DNA from: Pseudomonadota bacterium
GTDB taxonomy: Bacteria > Pseudomonadota > Alphaproteobacteria > Acetobacterales > Acetobacteraceae
Direction: 5' to 3'
NCBI GenBank assembly: GCA_021807465.1
Contig: JAKBCX010000024.1
Coordinates: 1-10,351 of the forward strand
DNA length: 10,351 nucleotides
Shown: piece by piece, positions 1 to 6,484 of the stretch
Position numbering within the stretch: position 1 is the stretch's first letter
Layout of the letters: each line of letters opens with the position of its first letter
Notes under the pieces: generated by a model
Database searches by the model: none
The model's input: only the letters and a program-made list of their open reading frames with translations
Told to the model about the DNA's origin: nothing
Made by a program: the position numbers and the translations under genes

Positions 1-799
1 TTGCACGCACGGCTTCCGCCGGGTCCATGTGGACCGGACCCATCATCCAGCGCGGCTCGTAGGCGCCGATGGGCAGCATGGCGAGGTCTGGCGCGCCAAG
101 GCGGTGGCGGATTTCGGCGAAATACTTCGTGTACCCGGTATCGCCCGCGAAGTAGATTTTATGGCCCTTATAGGTGAGATACAGCCCGCCCCAGAGCATC
201 TCGTTTCTGTCCCACAGCGTGCGGGCGGAAAAATGCCGGGCGGGGGTGATGGTGACATGCGCGCCATGCACCGTGGCTGCCTGCCACCAATCCAGCTCGA
301 TGGCCGCGTGGATGCTGTTTTTGGCGAGATACGCGGCGTTACCCAGCGGGGTGACGATGCGCGCGCCCGGCGAGTGGTGGTGGAGGGCGCGCAGCGAGTC
401 CAGATCCATGTGGTCGTAATGGTTGTGCGAGAGCAAAATCAGGTCGATGCGCGGCAGATCGGCCAGGGCGATGCCGGGGGCGCGGACGCGCTTGGGGCCG
501 GCGAAGCGGACGGGGGAGCAGCGCTCGGAAAACACTGGCTCAGTGAGCACGGTGAGGCCGGGCAGACGGATGAGGAAGGTGGTGTGGCCGATCCAGGTGA
601 TGCTGGCCTCGCCTTCGGGCGGGGGATATTGTTTGTTTTCAACCCATTCGGGCCATTTGGACCACACGGAGCGGTCTCGCCGCGCGCGGGCCAGGAGCAG
701 GCGCCAAATGCCGCCGCGCTGGGCGTTATCTGGGCGTATGGTGGGCTCGGGGTTGAAGAAATGGGTGCCGTTAAAGTGGTCGGACGGGGGAATTGCCAT
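1..799 (-). CDS. NAPE-PLD-like metallo-beta-lactamase-fold hydrolase (3' part cut off by the window edge)
   Basis: The 266 visible codons read as a zinc-dependent MBL-fold hydrolase of the NAPE-PLD/RomA-like branch. Visible landmarks are DHFNGTHFFNP (residues 7-17), TWIGHTTFLI (68-77), the metal motif LSHNHYDHMD (123-132, with H125, H127, D129, H130), ELDWW (168-172), TPARHFSAR (185-193, H189), FAGDTGY (217-223, D220) and PIGAYEPRWMM (243-253). The last expected zinc ligand (the HWGTF-type histidine) would lie beyond base 1. Family members hydrolyse phosphodiester or lactone-like substrates; the bacterial substrate is generally unknown and I do not assign one. No signal peptide is seen. The ATG at 799-797 is chosen because homology starts at once after it; there is no strong Shine-Dalgarno. 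The usual LTDPVF strand reads LTEPVF here (85-90), a conservative Asp to Glu change. The gene diverges from trxB across 159 bases. Confidence 0.9.
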   Translation of the reverse strand, partial: MAIPPSDHFNGTHFFNPEPTIRPDNAQRGGIWRLLLARARRDRSVWSKWPEWVENKQYPPPEGEASITWIGHTTFLIRLPGLTVLTEPVFSERCSPVRFAGPKRVRAPGIALADLPRIDLILLSHNHYDHMDLDSLRALHHHSPGARIVTPLGNAAYLAKNSIHAAIELDWWQAATVHGAHVTITPARHFSARTLWDRNEMLWGGLYLTYKGHKIYFAGDTGYTKYFAEIRHRLGAPDLAMLPIGAYEPRWMMGPVHMDPAEAVRA

Positions 800-823
800 G
801 GAAATTGATATAGAGCCGCGTGA

Positions 824-1924
<1,101 letters not shown>

Positions 1925-2836
1925 ATGACCGGACAGAAAATGGATTGGGACAAGCTGAGGGTTTTCCATGCTGTGGCCGAGGCCGGCAGCTTCACCCATG
2001 CGGGTGATACGCTGAACCTCAGCCAATCGGCGGTATCGCGGCAGATTTCGGCGCTGGAAGAAGCGCTGGCCGTGCCGCTTTTCCACCGCCATGCGCGCGG
2101 GCTTATTCTCACCGAGCAGGGTGAGGCGCTGAACCGCACGGTGCGCGAGGTATTCGCCAAGCTGGCCATGACCGAGGCACTGCTGGCGGAAAGCAAGGAA
2201 AAGCCCGCGGGACGGCTGAAAGTGACCACCACGCACAGCTTTGGCGTGGCGTGGCTGGCACCCCGGCTGAAGCATTTTCTCCAGCAGCACCAGGATGTAA
2301 CCGTCTCGCTGCTGCTGGACGACACGGACCTGGACCTGGCCATGCGCGAGGCCGATGTGGCCATACGCATGCACCCGCCGCGCCAGCCGGACCTGGTGCA
2401 GCGGCATTTGGGCGAAATCCGCCAGCAGATTTGGGCCGCGCCCGATTACGCCAAGCAGTACGGCCTGCCCAATACGATAGAGGAGCTGGACAACCACAAG
2501 CTCATCCTGTTCGGCGACCGCAAGCCGCCCGTGCCGGATGTGAACTGGCTGGGCGAGCTTGGCCGCAAGGACGGAACCGCGCGGCGCGGGGTGCTGGAAG
2601 TGAACTCGCTGCAGGCGATGCTGGCTTGTATCCGCGCCGGGATAGGCATTGGCAGCGTGCCGGACTACCTGGTGCAGGACCAGACCGGGCTGGTGCCCGT
2701 GCTGCCCGAGGTGAAGAAACCGGCCATCGATATGTATTTTGTGTACCCGGAGGAGCTGCGGAACAGCAAGCGCGTCTCTGTTTTCCGTGACTTTCTGGTG
2801 AATTCTATTTCAGACCGTAACGGGCTGCCGCGCTGA
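1925..2836 (+). CDS. LysR-family transcriptional regulator
   Basis: The 303-residue product has the LysR layout and length. An N-terminal winged helix-turn-helix covers about residues 8-66 (AGSFTHAGDTLNLSQSAVSR, LEEALAVPLFHRHARG, LTEQGE). A linker helix runs to about 94, and a periplasmic-binding-protein-like effector domain starts at GRLKVTTTHSFG (96-107) and runs to about 295. The start at 1925 directly abuts the trxB stop and has GAGG at 1913-1916 inside trxB, 8 bases away, so translational coupling is likely. A second in-frame Met at 1940 (MDWDKLRVF) is an alternative that keeps the whole DNA-binding domain. LysR proteins normally bind near their own locus, so redox control of trxB is an attractive guess, but the co-directional arrangement without a divergent target does not prove it. 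The effector is unknown. Confidence 0.95.
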   Translation: MTGQKMDWDKLRVFHAVAEAGSFTHAGDTLNLSQSAVSRQISALEEALAVPLFHRHARGLILTEQGEALNRTVREVFAKLAMTEALLAESKEKPAGRLKVTTTHSFGVAWLAPRLKHFLQQHQDVTVSLLLDDTDLDLAMREADVAIRMHPPRQPDLVQRHLGEIRQQIWAAPDYAKQYGLPNTIEELDNHKLILFGDRKPPVPDVNWLGELGRKDGTARRGVLEVNSLQAMLACIRAGIGIGSVPDYLVQDQTGLVPVLPEVKKPAIDMYFVYPEELRNSKRVSVFRDFLVNSISDRNGLPR

Positions 2837-2849
2837 AAGCGGCAGTTTT
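2825..2849 (+). terminator. intrinsic terminator overlapping the LysR stop codon
   Basis: A perfect 7-bp stem, CTGCCGC (2825-2831) with GCGGCAG (2839-2845), has a 7-base loop and is followed by TTTT (2846-2849). The TGA stop of the LysR gene (2834-2836) lies in the loop, so the 5' arm is coding sequence. It should end the trxB-LysR transcript. A second small stem, TTCCGC/GCGGAA (2856-2861/2869-2874), follows without a T-run. Confidence 0.75.
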
Positions 2850-2915
2850 CCTGGATTCCGCAAATGCGGCGGAACACGGCGATACAAAAAATCAACATAA
2901 AATGCGCCTACCCCC

Positions 2916-2944
2916 CTTAAAAAAATCTGCCTGTGGCGTATATA
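2916..2944 (+). promoter_or_regulatory. putative sigma-70-type promoter for the small RNA/leader
   Basis: TATATA at 2939-2944 is a good -10 box, in an AT-rich patch that stands out from the GC-rich surroundings. Seventeen bases upstream, CTTAAA (2916-2921) is a weak -35 match to TTGACA. A start about 6-7 bases after the -10 falls at 2950-2951, exactly where the first hairpin begins, which supports the call. The -35 element is poor, so an activator or an alternative -35 is possible. Confidence 0.5.
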
Positions 2945-2949
2945 CAACA

Positions 2950-3080
2950 TTGTCCGGTGCGAGCCGGACATCATCTGGTTCTCTTGGACCAGATTGGGAC
3001 TTCGGTCCCAACGTCTCCCAGACGTGAAGCCTCCCTGTTGACTTGACCCGCTGGCCCATTAGGTGCCGGCGGGTTTTTTT
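2950..3080 (+). ncRNA. structured small RNA or regulatory leader: four hairpins, a CCUCCC motif and a terminator
   Basis: About 130 nt fold into a row of perfect hairpins. P1 is TGTCCGG/CCGGACA (2951-2957/2964-2970). P2 is ATCTGGT/ACCAGAT (2973-2979/2988-2994). P3 is TTGGGAC/GTCCCAA (2994-3000/3005-3011) closed by a C(UUCG)G tetraloop. P4 is ACGTCT/AGACGT (3011-3016/3020-3025) with CCC in the loop. Then comes an unpaired CCTCCC (3030-3035), complementary to a Shine-Dalgarno sequence, and an intrinsic terminator. No open reading frame explains this. CCUCCC-type anti-Shine-Dalgarno motifs occur in alphaproteobacterial trans-acting RNAs such as the alpha-r8/MmgR (Rfam suhB) and CuckooRNA/CcsR types, so a trans-acting sRNA is my first reading; I cannot confirm membership. 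The other reading is a transcription attenuator for the DUF167 gene that starts 16 bases past the T-run. An alternative pairing of GGGA+CTTC (2996-3003) with GAAG+TCCC (3026-3029, 3032-3035) would break P3. Confidence 0.7.
3046..3080 (+). terminator. strong intrinsic terminator ending the small RNA
   Basis: A 10-bp GC-rich stem, ACCCGCTGGC (3046-3055) with GCCGGCGGGT (3065-3074), contains one T-G wobble, has a 9-base loop and runs directly into seven T (3074-3080). It lies just ahead of the DUF167 ribosome site (GAAGGG, 3087-3092), so any transcript coming from upstream must pass it to express that gene. Confidence 0.88.
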
Positions 3081-3096
3081 ATGCGCGAAGGGCCGG

Positions 3097-3396
3097 ATGA
3101 GCTTTTACCAGCAAACACCAGAGGGGCTTGTGGTGGCCGTGAAGGCCCAGCCGGGCGCCAGGCGCACCGCCATTGGCCCGGTTTTACCCGCCTCTCCCGC
3201 CCCGGGCTGGCCGGATGCGCGGCTGAAAATTGCCGTGACCGCGCCGCCAGAGGATGGCCGGGCCAATGAGGCCATTATCGCCGCCCTAGCGGCCTGGCTG
3301 GGTGCCAAGCCAGCCGCCATTACCTTAACGGCCGGGGCTACGGCGCGCGATAAACGGTTTGTTGTGGCGGGGGCGTGCGGAGTGCCGGGTGTGTGA
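3097..3396 (+). CDS. DUF167 (YggU-like) family protein
   Basis: This small cytosolic protein of 99 residues matches the DUF167/YggU family in length and pattern: GLVVAVKAQPGARRTAI (10-26), LKIAVTAPPEDGRANEAII (43-61), LAAWLGAKPAAITLTAGATA (64-83) and DKRFVVAG (85-92). The family has a compact alpha/beta fold and no firmly established biochemical role. The ATG at 3097 is chosen over the upstream in-frame ATG at 3043 because 3043 falls just ahead of the terminator stem, within the structured RNA, and because GAAGGG (3087-3092) precedes 3097 with a short 4-base gap. The residues from about 29 to 40 (VLPASPAPGWPD) form a Pro/Ala-rich insertion at the usual loop. It is followed after 80 bases by the DUF2142-like gene on the same strand. 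Confidence 0.9.
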   Translation: MSFYQQTPEGLVVAVKAQPGARRTAIGPVLPASPAPGWPDARLKIAVTAPPEDGRANEAIIAALAAWLGAKPAAITLTAGATARDKRFVVAGACGVPGV

Positions 3397-3476
3397 GCAT
3401 GAGATCGGCAGCGTCTTTTCGCGTATAAATCGCATCAGTTTCACGCTTCCAGGGCAGCTGATATACGCGCCGCACG

Positions 3477-4928
3477 ATGAACCTACCCTTGCTGCGCCGC
3501 CTGACCCCGCTATTCGAGTGCCTGGGCCGCCCACGGACGCTTGTGGCATTGTTTCTGCTTTGCGCTCTGCCCACCGGGCTGGGCTGTGCCATGCTGTCAC
3601 CGCTAGGAGCACCGCCCGATGAAATGGCCGCCCTTGCGCGGGTAGATGGGCTGCGTCTCGGCCAGGTTTTGAACGCCCCCCCCCCCCCGCCTAGCGGGTC
3701 TCCAGGGGTACTGATTGATTCGGGCGTGTCTGACCTCATCCTGTCCATGGATGGCTTGATATTTTCCGGTTATGACACAAACGGCAACGTGCCGCCTAGT
3801 TTACTGGCACGCGCCGCAGCCATTCACTGGAGCGGGACAAATACGTTCTGCATGACGCAGATGGTCATGTACTCCCCGGTGTTTTACGCCCCTGCCACAT
3901 TGGGCCTGTGGGCGGGCAAAGCGGCTGGAATGGGGCCGTTCCATGCTGCTTATCTGGCCCGGGTGCTGATGTTGCTCACTTATATCGCCATGGGTGCCGC
4001 GGCATTGCGCCTTGCGCGTTTTGGCGGGGGCTTGCTTTTTGTTGCGCTTACATTGCCGACGAGCATATTTCTCGGCGCCTCATGCAACCAGGATGGGCAA
4101 CTGATTGCCGCCTGCGCGCTGGCCGCAGCGCTGCTGACCAGGGTAAAGCCCGCCGCGTGGTGGGGTGCGCTCGCGCTGCTTACCGCCATTACCTTGGGCA
4201 AGATCTCCTATGGCTTGCTAATGCTGTTTTGCCTTGCCCCGCTGCGCGGGCCTGGAATTGCGCGGCGGGCCGGAGCCGTGGCGCTGGCGGCACTGCTGCC
4301 TGGGCTTTGGCTGTTGCATATCCATAATCTGGGATTTGCCCCCTGGCCCTGGCCGCCCTACCATCCTGGCCCGCTTTGGCCCGGCGATAGAACCGTATGG
4401 CTGCATGATGCGCGGCCGGAGAATAATGTCCGCGTGCTGCTGGCGCATCCGGCCCAAATATTACTGCTGCCGCTGCATTCCTTGGCGGCGCATTGGCACG
4501 ACACATGGCGCAGGATTCTGGCCTGTGTGTCGGTCGATTTTGTGCTGCTCCGGCCATGGGAATATCCTTGCCTCGTGGCGGCGCTGGGCTTTGCCGCCAT
4601 GGCGCCGGCTGCCCCTGGGCGGCACTGGCTGGCTGCGGATGCCGGGCTTGGCCTGCTCATCTTATTTGGCAGCTTCATGGGCGTGGAGCTGTCGCTTTAC
4701 CTTACCTACACACCAGCGGGCGAGGCGCTGGTTGCTGGTGTGCAGGGGCGGTATTTTCTGCTCCTTCTGCCGTTCTGCATTTTTCCGCTTTCCTGGATTA
4801 TGGCCCGGCTACCCTGGCGCGGGCTGCCAGCCGGGCTGTTCTGCTTACCCGGCGTGGCGCTGGCTTTGGTGAATATCTTGGCGCTTCCCTTGTTCCTGTT
4901 CCAGCTCTTCCGCATGGCCGGGCCGTAG
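3477..4928 (+). CDS. DUF2142-like multi-pass membrane protein with an in-frame poly-C tract
   Basis: The 483-residue protein is rich in hydrophobic segments, roughly at 21-40, 130-147, 160-178, 184-201, 206-221, 228-255, 265-283, 323-338, 348-375, 388-411, 425-442 and 450-477; some are probably re-entrant or not membrane-spanning. Hallmarks of DUF2142 are GAPPDE (44-49) after the first helix, the AAYLARVLMLLTY segment (157-169), SCNQDGQLIAA (202-212) and GVQGRYFLLLLPF (421-433). These proteins resemble GT-C-type glycosyltransferases and often lie in surface polysaccharide loci; the reaction is unknown. Codons 67-72 lie on a run of 13 C (A67, P68-P72 region), in a loop after GAPPDE. No clear Shine-Dalgarno precedes the ATG at 3477, so the exact start is less sure than the frame. 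Codon choice looks less GC-extreme than in its neighbours, which could mean transfer. No polysaccharide genes are adjacent. Confidence 0.82.
   Translation: MNLPLLRRLTPLFECLGRPRTLVALFLLCALPTGLGCAMLSPLGAPPDEMAALARVDGLRLGQVLNAPPPPPSGSPGVLIDSGVSDLILSMDGLIFSGYDTNGNVPPSLLARAAAIHWSGTNTFCMTQMVMYSPVFYAPATLGLWAGKAAGMGPFHAAYLARVLMLLTYIAMGAAALRLARFGGGLLFVALTLPTSIFLGASCNQDGQLIAACALAAALLTRVKPAAWWGALALLTAITLGKISYGLLMLFCLAPLRGPGIARRAGAVALAALLPGLWLLHIHNLGFAPWPWPPYHPGPLWPGDRTVWLHDARPENNVRVLLAHPAQILLLPLHSLAAHWHDTWRRILACVSVDFVLLRPWEYPCLVAALGFAAMAPAAPGRHWLAADAGLGLLILFGSFMGVELSLYLTYTPAGEALVAGVQGRYFLLLLPFCIFPLSWIMARLPWRGLPAGLFCLPGVALALVNILALPLFLFQLFRMAGP
3676..3688 (+). repeat. homopolymeric C13 tract inside the DUF2142-like gene
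   Basis: Thirteen uninterrupted C encode part of an Ala-Pro5 stretch (codons 67-72). With 14 C the frame would read GCC then TAG directly after the tract. With 12 C it would read eight codons beyond the tract and stop at TGA (3711-3713 in the present numbering). Either slip therefore destroys the product. Tracts of this length are prone to slipped-strand mispairing and also to sequencing error. Confidence 0.95.
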
Positions 4929-4965
4929 GCGTGCCGCGCTGGTAAGTTTTATCTGGCCGTTGCGG

Positions 4966-4980
4966 GGCCGTTTGGCGGCC
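4966..4980. repeat. GC-rich hairpin after the DUF2142-like gene
   Basis: GGCCG (4966-4970) and CGGCC (4976-4980) form a 5-bp stem with loop TTTGG, 38 bases past the stop codon of the plus-strand gene. No T-run follows on either strand, so it is at best a weak terminator or part of a larger intergenic fold. Confidence 0.35.
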
Positions 4981-4989
4981 GTGGCAACC

Positions 4990-5020
4990 CATCTTTTGCC
5001 AAAACGTTGCACGAAAGATG
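4990..5020. repeat. inverted repeat in the convergent gap, possible bidirectional transcription end
   Basis: CATCTTT (4990-4996) is matched by AAAGATG (5014-5020). The stem can be extended by TGC (4997-4999) with GCA (5009-5011) if CG is bulged. It lies between two convergent genes, where a shared transcription end is expected, but it lacks the classic GC stem plus T-tail. Confidence 0.4.
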
Positions 5021-5044
5021 GATTGCTTCGCTGCGCTCGCAATG
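5020..5044. repeat. candidate dispersed repeat element (25 bp)
   Basis: The core reads GATTGCTTCGCTGC on the plus strand and continues GCTCGCAATG; read on the minus strand it starts CATTGCGAGCG and ends AGCAATCC. Sequences of this form (cattgcgagcg...gaagcaatcc) are, from memory, widely scattered in intergenic regions of alphaproteobacterial genomes. ATTGC and GCAAT at the ends are inverted repeats, so it can form a small hairpin. Only one copy is in this window, so the repeat nature is recognised from knowledge, not shown here. Confidence 0.45.
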
Positions 5045-5075
5045 CGCGCTGGGCCTGCTTTTCTACGAATAGCCG

Positions 5076-6470
5076 CTAAGCCTCTTTCGCCCCGGCGGCG
5101 ATGACCGCGAGGGCGCAGGAGGCCAGGCGGGCGCGTGTGTCGTCCGCGCGGCTGGTGAGGATGATGGGTACCTTGGCGCCGAGGACGATGCCGGCGGCAT
5201 CGGCGCTGGAAAGGAAGGTGAGCTGCTTGGCGAGGATATTTCCGGCCTCGATGTCTGGCACCAGCAGGATGTCGGCATGGCCGGCGACGGGGGATTTTAT
5301 TTCCTTGCGGGCGGCGGCGGCGGGGGAGATGGCGTTGTCGAAGGCGAGCGGGCCGTCGAGGATGGCGCCGGTGATCTGCCCGCGATCGGCCATTTTGCAC
5401 AAGGCGGCGGCGTCCAGCGTGGCCTGCATGGCGGGGTTTATGGTTTCCACCGCGGCGAGGATGGCCACGCGCGGGGTTTCAATGCCCAGCACATGGGCGA
5501 GATCGATGGCGTTCTGGATGATGGCGATTTTGTCTTCGAGCGTGGGGGCGATGTTGATGGCGGCGTCGGTGATGAAAAGCGGGCGGGGGTAGGACGGAAC
5601 ATCCATGGCATAGACATGGCTGAGGCGCCTGCCGGTGCGCAGGCCGGTGTCTCTCTGCATCACCTCGTGCAGCAGCTCGTCGGTATGGAGCGAGCCTTTC
5701 ATCAGCAGGCTGGCCTTGCCCGCGCGTACCAGGGCCACGGCCTGGGCGGCGGCGGCGTGGCTATGGGGGGCGTGCTCGATGTGGAATTTGGAAATGTCGA
5801 GCTGGCAGGCGGCGGCGCGGGAGAGGATTTTTTCCGTGGGGCCGACCAGAATAGGGTCGATGAGGCCGCGCTCGGCGCCCTCGACGGCGGCGCGGAGCGA
5901 GGTTTCGTCGCACGGATGGGCGATGGCGGTGGGTATGGGCGCGCCGGATGTGGCACGGGCGAGCAGAGCGCGGAAGCGGTTGTGGCGCAGCAGCCGTACC
6001 TCGGGCAAAGCAATGGCGGGGCGGCTGACTTTTTCGGTGGGCGCCTGCACCGTGGCGGTGCCGCTCAGCACCTCGGTGCCGTGCTGGTTGACGCAGTGGC
6101 AATCCAGGATGACGCGGTGTTTCTCTGGAAGCAGGCTTGTGACGGTGCAGGTGGCGGTAATGGCATCGCCCGGGCTGACAGGGGCGCGGAATTTCAGCTC
6201 CTGGGCAATATAGATGGTGCCGGGGCCGGGCAGCTTGGTGCCGAGCACGGCGGAGATTAGCCCCGCCGTGAGAACGCCCTGGGCGATGATGCCGCGGAAC
6301 ATATCCGTGGCGGCATATTCCGGGTCGAGATGGGCGGGGTTTACGTCGCCGGAAATCGCGGAGAAAAGAATGATGTTGTCCAGCGTGATCTCGCGCGTGA
6401 CGCTGGCGGAATCACCGGGCTTTATTTCGTCAAAAACACGGTTTTCGAGCCATTCGGTTTGCATGTCCAT
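5076..6470 (-). CDS. bifunctional MaoC-type enoyl-CoA hydratase / phosphate acetyl(butyryl)transferase
   Basis: The 464-residue protein is a two-domain fusion. The N-terminal MaoC/hot-dog domain (about 10-145) has the (R)-specific hydratase signature SAISGDVNPAHLDPEYA, with the Asp-His pair D42/H47 at the same five-residue spacing as in PhaJ. The C-terminal domain (about 160-460) is phosphate acetyl/butyryltransferase-like: VGPTEKIL (209-216), LLMKGSLHTDELL (255-267), DGPLAFDNAIS (372-382), VPDIEAGNILAKQL (404-417), ADAAGIVLGAKVPIIL (423-438). Expected reactions are hydration of enoyl-CoA to (R)-3-hydroxyacyl-CoA and exchange of acyl-CoA with acyl phosphate. Chain length is not readable; butyryl or acetyl are both possible. 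The frame is open to 6650, but the start at 6470 has a strong GGGAGAGGAG just upstream, begins the hot-dog domain and lies 14 bases after the phaC stop. It is the last gene of the operon; acetate kinase does not follow. Confidence 0.93.
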   Translation of the reverse strand: MDMQTEWLENRVFDEIKPGDSASVTREITLDNIILFSAISGDVNPAHLDPEYAATDMFRGIIAQGVLTAGLISAVLGTKLPGPGTIYIAQELKFRAPVSPGDAITATCTVTSLLPEKHRVILDCHCVNQHGTEVLSGTATVQAPTEKVSRPAIALPEVRLLRHNRFRALLARATSGAPIPTAIAHPCDETSLRAAVEGAERGLIDPILVGPTEKILSRAAACQLDISKFHIEHAPHSHAAAAQAVALVRAGKASLLMKGSLHTDELLHEVMQRDTGLRTGRRLSHVYAMDVPSYPRPLFITDAAINIAPTLEDKIAIIQNAIDLAHVLGIETPRVAILAAVETINPAMQATLDAAALCKMADRGQITGAILDGPLAFDNAISPAAAARKEIKSPVAGHADILLVPDIEAGNILAKQLTFLSSADAAGIVLGAKVPIILTSRADDTRARLASCALAVIAAGAKEA

Positions 6471-6484
6471 CGTGCTCCTCTCCC

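Noticed and set aside
29..808. Long plus-strand open frame (259 codons) over the MBL hydrolase gene.
   Set aside because: The opposite strand carries all the MBL-fold motifs; the plus-strand translation is Gly/Ala/Arg-rich with no domain and is a by-product of GC-rich codon use.
5277..6260. Plus-strand open frame of 327 codons within the MaoC-Pta gene, rich in Gly.
   Set aside because: Antisense shadow in phase with the third-position bias of the real gene; no ribosome site or motif.
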